From positions 1-64,000 of the forward strand of contig MGQB01000031.1 of assembly GCA_001797675.1 (NCBI GenBank): a DNA stretch of 64,000 nt, written 5' to 3'. Positions 41,118-50,364 of this stretch are shown piece after piece. Positions within the stretch are counted from its first letter, which is position 1. Each line of letters opens with the position of its first letter. Both the position numbers and the translations under genes were made by a program. Below the pieces are notes generated by a model. It worked only from the letters and a program-made list of their open reading frames with translations. It had not been told where the DNA came from and did no database searches. Origin of the DNA: Deltaproteobacteria bacterium RBG_13_43_22. GTDB taxonomy: Bacteria > Desulfobacterota > RBG-13-43-22.

Positions 41118-42197
41118 TTAAACCTCCAAGAATTCTTTTTTATAGATTTCGAACATGGTCATCAAAAAAGAAAGGACAATCGGTCCCAGGATAAATCCCA
41201 GAAAGCCGAAATAAATAAGCCCGCCCAGAACGCTGAGAAAAGTGAGTAAAGGGTGCAGATTGGCGTTTCCTTTCAGCAGCAGGGGGCGAAGGATATTATC
41301 GGCCCCGGAAATAATCAGGATTCCCCATAAAGCCAAACCGATGGCCATCCAAAGAGAAGAAGTGAAGGCCAGATAAAGGGCTGCCGGAATCCAGATGATA
41401 CTGGTTCCGACCAGCGGTATGACCGAGCTGAAGACCATACAAACTCCCCAGAAGGCGGCTGAAGGGATACTGAAGATCCAAAACCCTATCCCCCCCAATA
41501 ATCCCTGGGTCAAGGCAACGATAATAGAACCCCTTAACGTGGCTTTGGTGGTCCGTTCCAATTGAAGGATGATCCGGTCATGATGGGTGACCTCCAGGGG
41601 ACTAAGAATTTTTAGTTCCCGCAGAAATTTTTCTCCATCGATCAACAGGAAAAAACTGATAAACAAAATTATGATGAGATCAAACAGGGAACCAGCCACC
41701 CCTTTGGCCAGATGGGTCATTTCTTTATAGATGAATTCTGAGGAGGCGGCCAAAAATTTCCCTATATATTCTTCCACCCTCAGAGATTGAATATCGATAT
41801 GCCAGCGTTCAAAAAAAAGATTGAAATAAACAAATTTTAAATCAAGGAATTTTTTAAATGATCCGTCGGTGAGCCCGCCGGATATCTTTTGATAAAAATC
41901 CAAAGATTGGCTGGTAATCAGCCCGGATAAAAACGAGATGGGGACCAGGAAGATCAGGATGGCCAGAAAAAGGGTGAGTAAGGCCGGTACGATTTTCCAT
42001 CCTTTAAAAAGTCTTTGGATCAATTTATAAGAAGGATACAAAACCATGGCCGTTACAATGGCCAGAAAGATGTCGGTCAGAAAGGGGCGAACAATCAGGT
42101 AGAACAGATAAAGAACGGCTATCAGGAAGGCAATAAAAACGTACTTGGATAGGGAGTTTGGGGACCCCTCTTTCCTTTTAAAGTCGGGTTGACTCAT
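41118..42197 (-). CDS. AI-2E family transporter
   Basis: A 359-residue polytopic membrane protein of the PerM/AI-2E exporter family. About seven to eight membrane helices with the typical pattern: a hairpin pair at the start (FLIAVLYLFYLIVRPFLTDI), a long central soluble stretch (about 95-175) and the C-terminal block GTSIIWIPAALYLAF, then GGLIYFGFLGFILGPIVL. Family members move AI-2, ions or unknown solutes; specificity is not readable. Upstream of proC in one operon. Confidence 0.9.
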   Translation of the reverse strand: MSQPDFKRKEGSPNSLSKYVFIAFLIAVLYLFYLIVRPFLTDIFLAIVTAMVLYPSYKLIQRLFKGWKIVPALLTLFLAILIFLVPISFLSGLITSQSLDFYQKISGGLTDGSFKKFLDLKFVYFNLFFERWHIDIQSLRVEEYIGKFLAASSEFIYKEMTHLAKGVAGSLFDLIIILFISFFLLIDGEKFLRELKILSPLEVTHHDRIILQLERTTKATLRGSIIVALTQGLLGGIGFWIFSIPSAAFWGVCMVFSSVIPLVGTSIIWIPAALYLAFTSSLWMAIGLALWGILIISGADNILRPLLLKGNANLHPLLTFLSVLGGLIYFGFLGFILGPIVLSFLMTMFEIYKKEFLEV

Positions 42198-42224
42198 ATT
42201 ATCCCTTCTATTTTGTACGGTTGG

Positions 42225-42415
42225 TCAGACCTGATGCCTGATCTTATCCACTTCGGCGAAGGGGTCGATAAGGAGGCTGTTTGACAACTGACGGTTGACC
42301 AGGACCTGGCCGGATTCCCGGAGAGGGGTCATTTTTTTGGTCCGCAACCGCGGCCCAACCACCAGGCCAGTAGAAGCACAGCGGCAATAATCAGAATTTG
42401 ACGTAGAACAGACAT
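42225..42415 (-). CDS. Small one-helix membrane protein, possibly read by frameshift
   Basis: ATG 42415 starts MSVLRQILIIAAVLLLAWWL, then GRGCGPKK and a stop at 42329, a 28-residue peptide. The stop follows a run of seven A. Slipping back one base there continues as MTPLRESGQVLVNRQLSNSL to a stop at 42225, giving a 63-residue protein with one membrane helix and a polar tail. It lies 27 bases before the AI-2E gene on the same strand. Either a frameshift mutation or programmed slippage would explain this. Confidence 0.45.
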
Positions 42416-42563
42416 GGGTAGCCCCGGCCTTCATTTTTTCAACGTTGCCGAATAACTCATTTTTAATCATTATAACCTAGGCAAGCCCTCCAATGCAACC
42501 GGGAATATGGGTCCTTAAAGTCAGCCGAACTCATTGTGGAAAAATTAAGGTGGATAGCCTATA

Positions 42564-43616
42564 ATGATTTTCATGAATCCCTTATTCCATCCCCGACTGG
42601 TCAACGGTCCTCTGGGGGATCCGGCCCTTTATATCGATATGAAATTTGCCAGGCGGGCTATTTTGTTTGATCTCGGAGAAATTCAATCGTTATCCCCACG
42701 CCAATTATTGAAGATTTCCCATGTATTTATCTCTCATACCCATATGGATCATTTTATCGGTTTTGATCACCTCCTCAGAATCTTTTTAGGCAGGAACAAA
42801 AAAGTCCATTTTTTCGGCCCACCCAATTTTTTAAACCAGTTAGAGAATAAACTGGCGGCTTATTCCTGGAATTTGATTGAAAGCTATTCCTGTCCCTTGG
42901 ACCTTGTTGTTGTTGAGGTTCATCCCGACTATTTAAAAACGGCTCAATTAAAATCATCCAACGCTTTCAAAATTGAATTGGACCTGAAAACAAAACCCTT
43001 TGACGGCATTCTCCATGAAGAATGGTCATTTTTGGTCCGGGCTGTTTTTTTAGACCATAAGATTCCCTGTTTGGCCTTTGCTTTGGAAGAAAAAGCCCAT
43101 CTCAATCTCATCAAAACAGAACTTGAAAGAATGGGTTTATCCAAAGGTCCCTGGCTGCAGAGATTGAAGGAAGCTATATGGAAGGGGGAAAATGACGACT
43201 TTCTTCTTCGGGTTCCCGGATACAGGGGCGGGAAGTTGAAAGAGGAATCCATATCCCTGGGACCCTTACGAAACCGCCTAATTAAAATTACGCCCGGCCA
43301 GAAAATCGGTTACGTGGCGGATACTATTTATAATAGACAAACCCAAGAGGCCATAAAAAACCTGGTCATCGGCGCCGACCAACTTTTTATCGAAGCCGCT
43401 TTTCTGGAAAAAGAGGGCCGACGGGCTTGGGAGAAAAGCCATCTTACCGCCCGACAGGCCGGGATTATGGCCGGAGAGGCCGGAGTGAAGCGAATGATCC
43501 CTTTTCATGTTTCCCCTAAATATAGCGCTGATTTTGAAAGGGTATTTGAGGAGGCCCATTCGGCTTTTCGGCAAACCTCCGAGAAGAAAAAACTTTCGAA
43601 GGGGAGCTGTTTTTGA
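42564..43616 (+). CDS. RNase Z-like MBL-fold nuclease
   Basis: A 350-residue MBL-fold protein with the RNase Z layout: SHTHMDHFIGFDHLLRIFLG near residue 57, a central exosite-like region, IGYVADTIYN for the Asp ligand, a KSHLTARQAG His motif and MIPFHVSPKYS near the end. RNase Z cuts the 3-prime trailer of tRNA precursors. The family also holds arylsulphatase-like and other nucleases, so assignment to tRNA processing is probable only. It starts at ATG 42564 (an ATG at 42573 is possible). Confidence 0.8.
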   Translation: MIFMNPLFHPRLVNGPLGDPALYIDMKFARRAILFDLGEIQSLSPRQLLKISHVFISHTHMDHFIGFDHLLRIFLGRNKKVHFFGPPNFLNQLENKLAAYSWNLIESYSCPLDLVVVEVHPDYLKTAQLKSSNAFKIELDLKTKPFDGILHEEWSFLVRAVFLDHKIPCLAFALEEKAHLNLIKTELERMGLSKGPWLQRLKEAIWKGENDDFLLRVPGYRGGKLKEESISLGPLRNRLIKITPGQKIGYVADTIYNRQTQEAIKNLVIGADQLFIEAAFLEKEGRRAWEKSHLTARQAGIMAGEAGVKRMIPFHVSPKYSADFERVFEEAHSAFRQTSEKKKLSKGSCF

Positions 43617-43657
43617 TATATAAAGAAAAAATAACCAAAATATTTGAAATCTTAAAA

Positions 43658-43913
43658 AAGGTTAAAGGGGGTCTTATTTTTGGAGATTGTCCAAAGGGTA
43701 ACTTATCGCCCAAACCGGGACCCACTCCGAAGGGGTGGGTCTGAGCATGGCCTTTAATGCGAAGAATCCCGGCCTGTCCAGTCCCGCCGCAGGCGGGATT
43801 GCGGGCATAGGTGAAGGCTTGTCCCGCCAACGGCGGGATTAAATATTTGGCCCGGCAAAGAAGCTTCCAGCTTCAGGGTGGACAACCCCAAAAATAAGAC
43901 CCCCTTTGACCTT
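43658..43913. repeat. Repeat family C, copy 2
   Basis: Outer arms of 36 bases (43658-43693 and 43879-43913) are complementary with few mismatches, ending TTGTCCA and TGGACAACCC. Inside, CCAAAGGGTAACTTATCGCC and GGCCCGGCAAAGAAG match copy 1 at 19157-19336. Two CCCGCC/GGCGGGA palindromes (43782 and 43823) are extra to this copy. Confidence 0.65.
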
Positions 43914-43979
43914 GGTGCCAAAATTTAGAGATAAATTCTCAGATTTAAGGTGTAAGAATCTACAGGAGCCTATAAAATC

Positions 43980-44321
43980 ATGGAAGAAGATCATCGTCCC
44001 TGGGGATACTATCAAGTTTTGGCCGATGAACCTGACCATAAGGTCAAAAGAATCGTGGTTTATCCGGGGAAAAGGCTGAGTCTTCAAAGACATCGCCATA
44101 GAAAAGAGCACTGGTATATCATTTCCGGAGAGGCCCTGGTAACCAGGGACCAGGACAAAATTCCTTTAAAAAAGGGGGGGGCCGTTGATATTTCCCGGGG
44201 GGCTGTTCACCGGATTGAAAATATCGGGTCGGAGAATGTGACCTTCATCGAGGTGCAATCCGGTGAGTATTTCGGGGAAGATGATATTGAACGGATTGAA
44301 GATGATTTTGGGCGTTGTTAA
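43980..44321 (+). CDS. Mannose-6-phosphate isomerase-like cupin
   Basis: A 113-residue single cupin like the C-terminal domain of type II phosphomannose isomerase/GDP-mannose pyrophosphorylase: RPWGYYQVL, then KRLSLQRHRHRKEHWYIISG with the metal-binding His, Glu and His, and AVHRIENIGSENVTFIEVQ. Stand-alone forms often act in mannose activation or on uncertain sugars. It would fit supply of mannose for the lipid-linked sugar used by the 25-38 kb cluster, but is unlinked. Confidence 0.85.
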   Translation: MEEDHRPWGYYQVLADEPDHKVKRIVVYPGKRLSLQRHRHRKEHWYIISGEALVTRDQDKIPLKKGGAVDISRGAVHRIENIGSENVTFIEVQSGEYFGEDDIERIEDDFGRC

Positions 44322-44503
44322 TCGGGCGGATTCTTACGGTTTAAATCTGAGAATTTATCCCAACCATTTAAACTAACTGATCTTTTAATCCGAAATTCGA
44401 AGCACGAAACCGGGAACCCCTCTCGATGAAATCGGGATGGGAGTGACCATAGGGAACAAATCCGAAACAAGCACAAAAGTCCAAAATAAAATGAAAAAAA
44501 GTA

Positions 44504-44624
44504 TTGAACAGGAATAGCGAGCGCATTCCCCGCAGCTTGCTGCGTGGGTTAGCGAGCGAACTACAACAAATAAACCCTTTCCTTGCCTGGAAGATTCCCT
44601 GCACCTTGGTGCAGGGAGCTTCAA
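44504..44624. repeat. 121-bp repeat E, copy 1
   Basis: Identical base for base to 53340-53460. It contains two hairpins, CCGCAGC/GCTGCG and CTGCACC/GGTGCAG, plus a GCGAGCG pair. Short frames inside are not genes. Confidence 0.8.
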
Positions 44625-44725
44625 TTTTGAAATTGGGTCATTTGAATTTGTTTCGAATTTTGAATTTAGTTTTTCGAATTTGAACCCAAATTTCAACTAT
44701 CTTTATTTGTTTTTAGAGAGGAAAT

Positions 44726-45421
44726 ATGACCGAACCTATTGATCAGGCTTATCTTAATCCCACATCCATCATTGACAGCGATCATCCGGCCATCATCGCC
44801 TTCGCACAGAAGGCCATTGACGGCAGCCGGGATATTCTTGATCAGGCCGTAAAAATCTATCTGGCCGTCAGGGATGGGATTCGTTATGATCCCTATTGTC
44901 CCTTTTATCGTCCGGAACACTATCGGGCCAGTAATGTCCTGAAAATCGGACGGGGATATTGTGTCTGCAAAGCCGCTTTGTTATGTGCCCTGGGCAGGAG
45001 TCTGGGAATTCCCTCCAGGGTAGGGTTTGCCACGGTTCGCAACCATCTGGCCACCAGGCAGTTGTTGGAACGCCAAGGATCCGACCTGTTCGTTTACCAT
45101 GGATATACGGACTTTTTCTTAAATGGAAAATGGGTCAAGGCCACTCCGGCCTTTAACAAGGAATTGTGTGAACGTCATAAAGTCGCCCCTTTGGAATTCA
45201 ACGGTCTGGAAGATTCGGTTTTTCAACCTTATAATTTAGACAACCATCTTTATATGGAGTATACGGAATTTCTAGGAACCTATGCCGATATTCCGGTGGA
45301 TATAATCGTGGCCGGTTGGGAAAAGGCTTACGGTCGGGAAAAGGTCCAGGCCTGGATTAGAGAACTGGAAGAGGCCCAAGGAAAAACAATCTGGAATTTT
45401 TATCAGGAAGAGGTCTTATAG
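44726..45421 (+). CDS. Transglutaminase-like cysteine protease family protein
   Basis: A 231-residue transglutaminase-core protein. The catalytic Cys lies in KIGRGYCVCKAALLCALGRS, His in FVYHGYTDFF and Asp/Asn in KWVKATPAFN. Bacterial members are mostly peptidases or amidases of the cytoplasm. No signal peptide is seen. It ends 31 bases before purC on the same strand. Start is ATG 44726 with AGAGAGGAAAT upstream. Confidence 0.88.
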   Translation: MTEPIDQAYLNPTSIIDSDHPAIIAFAQKAIDGSRDILDQAVKIYLAVRDGIRYDPYCPFYRPEHYRASNVLKIGRGYCVCKAALLCALGRSLGIPSRVGFATVRNHLATRQLLERQGSDLFVYHGYTDFFLNGKWVKATPAFNKELCERHKVAPLEFNGLEDSVFQPYNLDNHLYMEYTEFLGTYADIPVDIIVAGWEKAYGREKVQAWIRELEEAQGKTIWNFYQEEVL

Positions 45422-45451
45422 ATCAATGAAAAAAGCACCACAGGAGGAAAG

Positions 45452-46336
45452 ATGCCGAAAAACGGATTAATGGAAACCCAATTTGATGGTTTGAAACTTC
45501 TAAACCGGGGGAAGGTTCGCGATATCTATGACCTTGGAGAACACCTCTTGATTGTGGCCACGGATCGGATTTCGGCCTTTGATGTGGTTATGCCCAATCC
45601 CATTCCGGGAAAGGGGATTATTCTTACCCGGATATCCAAATTCTGGTTCGGGATGTTGGAATCCATTACCCCCCATCATCTGATTTCCAGCGAAGTGAAA
45701 GATTTCCCCCAAGTCTGCCGGCCTTACGAAGCGGATTTAAAAGATCGGAGTATGCTGGTTAAAAAAACCAAACCTTTGCCCGTGGAATGTATTGTCCGGG
45801 GGTATCTGTCCGGGTCAGGCTGGAAGGATTATCAAAGCACGGGACAGATCTGCGGGATCCCTTTACCGAAAGGGCTAAAGGAATCAGACCGCCTCGACCT
45901 CCCCATCTTTACCCCTTCCACCAAAGCGGAGATTGGGACCCATGATGAAAATGTCACCATAGAAACAGTAAAAAAACTCTTGGGCGAAGCCTTGGCCGCT
46001 TATCTGATGGAAACCAGCCTGGCCCTTTATGAACGCGCCCGTCGCTTAGGAGAAGAGAAGGGGATTATCATAGCCGATACCAAGTTTGAATTCGGCTTTT
46101 TCAATGACCAAGTGATCTTGATCGATGAGGTCCTGACCCCGGATTCTTCCCGGTTCTGGCCCAAAGATCAATATAAACCAGGTGGGGTTCAACAAAGCTT
46201 CGATAAACAATTTTTACGAGATTATCTTGAATCCATCCAGTGGGATAAAAGGCCCCCGGCCCCGGAATTACCGGCTGAAATCATTGAAAAAACAAAGGCC
46301 AAGTATGAAGAGGCCCTGCGGATACTGACCGGGTGA
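45452..46336 (+). CDS. purC: Phosphoribosylaminoimidazole-succinocarboxamide synthase
   Basis: Joins CAIR and aspartate with ATP to form SAICAR, step eight of purine synthesis. The 294-residue size fits the longer SAICAR synthetase type. Visible motifs: [47 protein letters not shown] and the signature [20 protein letters not shown], then [13 protein letters not shown] 45452 has AGGAGG eight bases upstream. Inverted GTTCGGCG words follow the stop. Confidence 0.96.
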   Translation: MPKNGLMETQFDGLKLLNRGKVRDIYDLGEHLLIVATDRISAFDVVMPNPIPGKGIILTRISKFWFGMLESITPHHLISSEVKDFPQVCRPYEADLKDRSMLVKKTKPLPVECIVRGYLSGSGWKDYQSTGQICGIPLPKGLKESDRLDLPIFTPSTKAEIGTHDENVTIETVKKLLGEALAAYLMETSLALYERARRLGEEKGIIIADTKFEFGFFNDQVILIDEVLTPDSSRFWPKDQYKPGGVQQSFDKQFLRDYLESIQWDKRPPAPELPAEIIEKTKAKYEEALRILTG

Positions 46337-46347
46337 GGAAAAAAACG

Positions 46348-46503
46348 TTCGGCGTTCGGTGTTCGGCGGAATAACCATCTTTAAGGTTTTCCCAGAGCTC
46401 TTCGAACTCAAAACAAATTGCTAATCCCTTATGGTCCTTGAGATCAATACAAGGCAAGAAAAGGTGGAGCGCCGAACGCCGAACGCTTAACGCCGAACGG
46501 TAT
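46348..46503. repeat. GTTCGGCGTTCGG word repeats, inverted pair
   Basis: CGTTCGGCGTTCGGTGTTCG near 46346 and CGCCGAACGCCGAACG near 46475 are inverted around a 100-base spacer between purC and the DUF6485 gene. The right arm supplies the last codons of the DUF6485 gene. Confidence 0.6.
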
Positions 46504-46717
46504 TCCGGCTTTGGATAAACCGGCTGATGGATCGATCATAGGTCTTCTCCAGGGCATCCGAGAAATAACAGGCCGGCAGTTCACCGTTACGTCGATGGTA
46601 ATGGAGACATTGGCAGCATAGTCCTTTTCGTTCACACGGTTCATAACTGCAATTGCACTGTTTCATATTTTCTTTGATGTTTGGACATTTTTCGCGCATG
46701 ATCTCGTAAGCGACCAT
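46487..46717 (-). CDS. DUF6485 family cysteine-rich protein
   Basis: A 76-residue protein with a dense cysteine pattern ([53 protein letters not shown]) that fits DUF6485. The cysteines may bind zinc or an iron-sulphur centre. GGGAGG lies nine bases before ATG 46717. The final residues come from a word repeat. Confidence 0.8.
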   Translation of the reverse strand: MVAYEIMREKCPNIKENMKQCNCSYEPCERKGLCCQCLHYHRRNGELPACYFSDALEKTYDRSISRFIQSRNTVRR

Positions 46718-47052
46718 AAAAAGTTTCCTCCCTATATTATCTTGTTACCTATTCAAGCCCTTTGGGGCGGTACGAAGCAGGGCATTTAATCAAAGGATGC
46801 TGAGGTGGCGATAAGTGATGGGCAATAGGCTCTCGGTTATAAGATTTCTCCAATGCTTCATTGCCTATTGTCTCGTGCCCATTGCCTGTTTTTCTCTCGA
46901 ATCCTAATGGCTGTATTAAACCCTCATAACCCCGTGAGGCGCCACGAATCATGAAAATAAAACTTGGAATCAAGCAGTTAAGAGTATTTATTCTGAATTC
47001 TGACTCCTGGGTTCTGGATTCTTCATTTTTATTTTCGAACTAAAAATCTTCT
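46718..47052. other. Spacer with word repeats
   Basis: Contains TTCTGAATTCTGACTCCTGG at about 46989, also present at 18182, and AT-rich sequence before the SDR gene. Other open frames in it have no coding character. Confidence 0.4.
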
Positions 47053-48564
47053 ATGATCCCTTATTTAGAAACACCAATCCTGGATAGTCAAGATTTTTTT
47101 TGTTTTGATTTGCCCACCAAACCTCTGCCGGGAACGGGTAAGATCCTGGTGACCGGCGCCTCTGGCTACATCGGAGGCCGGTTGGTTTCTGAGTTATTGG
47201 CCAGGGGATATCAGGTCAGAGTCATGGTCAGGGGAGCCTCGGCCGTCAATCGAAGTCTCTGGCCGGATGCCGAATTGGCCGTAGCCGATGCAACGAATCT
47301 TGATCAGCTCCGACAGGCCTTCGAAGGCATTGATACGGCCTACTATTTGATTCACTCCTTGCGCCTGGGACCGAAGGAATTTCAAATGGCCGATATCCAG
47401 GCAGCGGCTGTCTTTAGAACGGCGGCCGAAGAAAAAGAGATAAAAAGAATAATCTACCTGGGAGGCCTGGGAGATATCCGGAATCCTCTTTCTCCTCATC
47501 TCCGTAATCGAATCGCCGTATCGGATGAGCTTAAAAAAGGACGGACTTTCTTAACGGTATTGAGGGCGGCCATTATCATCGGCTCGGGAAGTGCTTCTTA
47601 CGAAATTATTCAACATCTCATTAAGAAACTACCGATTATTTTTGTCCCTCCTTGGGCAAAGAATCGCTGCCAGCCCATCGGGATCCGCGATGTCATCAAA
47701 TATCTGGTCGGCTGTTTGGAGGTGCCTGAAACTTCCGGGAGAGATTTTGATATCGGCGGGCAGGATATTTTAACCTATGAGCAAATGCTTAAAGTTCTTT
47801 CCAGGATTCTCGATTCCAAAACTCTGTTCATTCCTTTCTTTTTCTCCTATTTGCGATTTTATACTTATCTGGTCAGTCTGTTGACTCCTGTACCCAATAT
47901 GATAACCCAATGTCTGATGGAAGGATTAAAGAATGAGGTCATCGTTCTGGATGATTCGATCAAAAAACTGATCCCTTTTGAACCCATTTCATATAGAGAG
48001 GCCATTATACGGGCCATGTCGCGTGAAGAGCAGGATCGGGTGCACACACGCTGGTCCGACGCCTATCCTCCGGCCCATGTCCTGGCCCTAAAACTTCATG
48101 AGCTTCACGGCCAGGTGGCTTTTGGTGCCCGATACTCTCTGCTCACCGAAAAAGGATCTTCCGTCCTTTTTCAATCGATCTGCAGAATAGGGGGTAAGGA
48201 AGGCTGGTTTCACAGTAATTGGATGTGGAGAACCAGGGGCATGCTGGATCGCATCCTTCTCGGGGTGGGGTCGATTCGAGGGAGAAAAAGCCATACCTAT
48301 CTGGCAATCAATGATGTGGTTGATTTTTGGAGGGTTGAGGATCTCAAACCGGCGGAACGGCTTCTTTTACGGGCAGAAATGAAATTACCGGGGAAGGCCT
48401 GGCTTGAATTTCATATTCGCGAGGAAGAGGGACGGAGGAAATTGTCGGTGGTCACCTACTTCGATACGCATACCCTATTAGGAAAACTTTACTGGTATAT
48501 TTTCTTGCCCTTTCATTATTTTATTTTCAGGAATCTCATAAAAGAAATTGAAAAAAGAAGCTGA
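47053..48564 (+). CDS. SDR family oxidoreductase with DUF2867
   Basis: A 503-residue protein. About 28-310 is an atypical SDR/NmrA-like NAD(P)-binding domain (KILVTGASGYIGGRLVSELL, ADATNLDQL, YLGGLGD). About 330-500 is DUF2867 (WFHSNWMWRTRGMLDRILLG, WRVEDLKPAERLLLRAEMKL). The pairing is widespread in bacteria, with no proven substrate. The last segment (YWYIFLPFHYFIFRNLIKEI) is hydrophobic and may touch the membrane. ATG 47053; the ribosome site is poor. Confidence 0.85.
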   Translation: MIPYLETPILDSQDFFCFDLPTKPLPGTGKILVTGASGYIGGRLVSELLARGYQVRVMVRGASAVNRSLWPDAELAVADATNLDQLRQAFEGIDTAYYLIHSLRLGPKEFQMADIQAAAVFRTAAEEKEIKRIIYLGGLGDIRNPLSPHLRNRIAVSDELKKGRTFLTVLRAAIIIGSGSASYEIIQHLIKKLPIIFVPPWAKNRCQPIGIRDVIKYLVGCLEVPETSGRDFDIGGQDILTYEQMLKVLSRILDSKTLFIPFFFSYLRFYTYLVSLLTPVPNMITQCLMEGLKNEVIVLDDSIKKLIPFEPISYREAIIRAMSREEQDRVHTRWSDAYPPAHVLALKLHELHGQVAFGARYSLLTEKGSSVLFQSICRIGGKEGWFHSNWMWRTRGMLDRILLGVGSIRGRKSHTYLAINDVVDFWRVEDLKPAERLLLRAEMKLPGKAWLEFHIREEEGRRKLSVVTYFDTHTLLGKLYWYIFLPFHYFIFRNLIKEIEKRS

Positions 48565-48653
48565 AGGCTTGACAGGGAGATTCTGGGTTCAAGGTTCAAG
48601 GAAACCGGTCTATCGTACTCCTTATTCCAGTAACTTCTTCGTAGGCGTCCACG

Positions 48654-50015
48654 TTAATTTTCCGCCTCCTCCAAAAGCTTTTTCATCATGTAAATGTTGT
48701 CGGTATGGCCGGTTCGATAAGCCGTGACTTTGCCTCGAATGGGTCGGTTGAGCAGATAAAAATCTCCGATCAAATCCAAAATTTTGTGCCGGGCAAATTC
48801 ATCAGGGAAACGGAGATCGGTATTAACGATTTTCTCATCATCGACCAGGATGAAATTATTAAGCCTTCCTCCTTCTCCCAAGCCCAGGCGATCGAGCATC
48901 TCCCATTCTTTTAGAAAACCGAACGTGCGCGCCGGTGCGATTTCTTTTTTGAAACCGTCCTCACTTTCCAGGGTAAATTGGTATGTTTGTTGCCCAATAG
49001 GAAGAGGATAATCCAGGAAATAGTGAACGGAAAAAACCTCTGCCGGTTCTATGACCAGTGATTTGTTCTCCTGATGGATCTCAAATCGCCGGTTGATAAT
49101 CAGTTCTTCTGCCTTTTCCTCCTGTTCTTCCACTCCGGCTTCCTCAATCAACTTGCAGAATTCCAGGGCCGAGCCGTCCATGATTGGAATCTCTTCGATC
49201 ATTTTAACCATCAGATTGGTGATCCGGTAGGCATGAAACACGGCCGTGAGATGTTCGATGGTCTTGGCGACCGCCAATCCTTTTCTCAAGGAAGTGGCCA
49301 TTTCCGTTGTCTGGACATAGTCGACATGCAATGGAACTACTTCATCGGAGGAAACGTTTCCAAAGAGGATGCCGCGGTTTGGAGGAAGGGGTTGCAACAG
49401 CAGACCGGTTTTCATCCCCGAATGGAGTCCTGTGCCGTAAAGGACCATACTTTTTTTAAGGGTGCGTTGACGGGAATGGGAGGCTTCTTTTGGCTTCGGC
49501 TGGTTTTCAAACAATGAGGGAGAATCCTGAATGGAAGAGAGCGGAAGTTCGGCGAAGTCTTCGGCCGACTCTTCGAAAGGTTTCATCATCTTGATGAGCG
49601 GGGTTTCCTCTGTGACGATTTCGACTGTTTTTTTAATCGAAATAATTTCTTCCTGGTAGGTGATGGCCCGACGGATCGTCAGGAGAAGACCATCCAGGGA
49701 CAGAGGTTTTTCAATAAAGTCAAAGGCACCAAGTTTAACGGCGGCCATGGCCGTCGAAATCGTAGCATGCCCCGAGAGCATGATCACCGGGCAATCCGGA
49801 GCAATACCTTTCATCCGTTTCAATACTTCGATGCCATCCATCCCCGGCATCCAGATGTCAAGAAGCGTTACCAGGGGTAATTCCTGCCGGAAGATATCCA
49901 GGGCCTCCTCCCCGTTTTTCGCCGCGGTGACGTCAAACCTCTCATCTTCCAGAACCCCGGTAATGGATTTTACAACGCTCTCCTCATCATCCACAATGAG
50001 GATTTTCTTCTCCAT
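48654..50015 (-). CDS. lpxC: Receiver domain - LpxC fusion (UDP-3-O-acyl-GlcNAc deacetylase)
   Basis: A 453-residue fusion. Residues 1-120 form a receiver (KILIVDDEESVVKSITGVLE, phosphoacceptor Asp53 in LLDIWMPGMDG, Lys103 in FIEKPLS). A linker of about 60 residues leads to LpxC (about 183-450), which removes the acetyl group in the committed step of lipid A synthesis. The zinc and catalytic residues are kept: Glu254-His255 in TIEHL, His410, Asp414, Asp418 in HKILDLIGD, and His437 in TGHTDN. ATG 50015. The receiver suggests control of lipid A output by phosphorylation. No cognate kinase is adjacent. Confidence 0.93.
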   Translation of the reverse strand: MEKKILIVDDEESVVKSITGVLEDERFDVTAAKNGEEALDIFRQELPLVTLLDIWMPGMDGIEVLKRMKGIAPDCPVIMLSGHATISTAMAAVKLGAFDFIEKPLSLDGLLLTIRRAITYQEEIISIKKTVEIVTEETPLIKMMKPFEESAEDFAELPLSSIQDSPSLFENQPKPKEASHSRQRTLKKSMVLYGTGLHSGMKTGLLLQPLPPNRGILFGNVSSDEVVPLHVDYVQTTEMATSLRKGLAVAKTIEHLTAVFHAYRITNLMVKMIEEIPIMDGSALEFCKLIEEAGVEEQEEKAEELIINRRFEIHQENKSLVIEPAEVFSVHYFLDYPLPIGQQTYQFTLESEDGFKKEIAPARTFGFLKEWEMLDRLGLGEGGRLNNFILVDDEKIVNTDLRFPDEFARHKILDLIGDFYLLNRPIRGKVTAYRTGHTDNIYMMKKLLEEAEN

Positions 50016-50364
50016 AAAAGCTCCCTTCGATGGGCCACCGGCCTGAGTCGCCTAGGACTTTGGGCTAAAGGCTCTTCCGCCGAAGAATCCGTGCCGGCGG
50101 ATTATTAATTTATCGTTGGTGAATCATAGCGAAATTGGACCAGAGAGTCAATAACGACCTAAAAGCCGAATACTTTCAACCGGTAGCACCATGCCGGGTG
50201 TCCCAATAAAGGTAAAGAGTCCATTTTTCTCCTTGACCCCAAAGTTCCCTTATTCTATATTCTTTCAAAAACAAAAAGTATTTTTAAACGATTTCTTTCA
50301 GCAAGGTAGTGGTTATTAACACCGAACACTACCTGATACCGACTCAGTAAGGGAGATTGACATT
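50016..50364. other. Divergent spacer
   Basis: Between the receiver-LpxC gene (left) and the acyl-CoA dehydrogenase gene (right). It holds a GCCGGCGGA / TCCGCCG small dyad near 50080 and AT-rich stretches. No clear gene or promoter consensus is visible. Confidence 0.35.

Noticed and set aside
42225-42470. 81-residue frame starting at 42470
   Set aside because: Its first 45 residues are out of frame with the clear membrane-protein start at 42415 and have no coding character; only the last part is plausible, as a slipped extension.
46749-46973. 74-residue minus-strand frame before the SDR gene
   Set aside because: No ribosome site or family, and the composition is that of the surrounding repeat-rich spacer.
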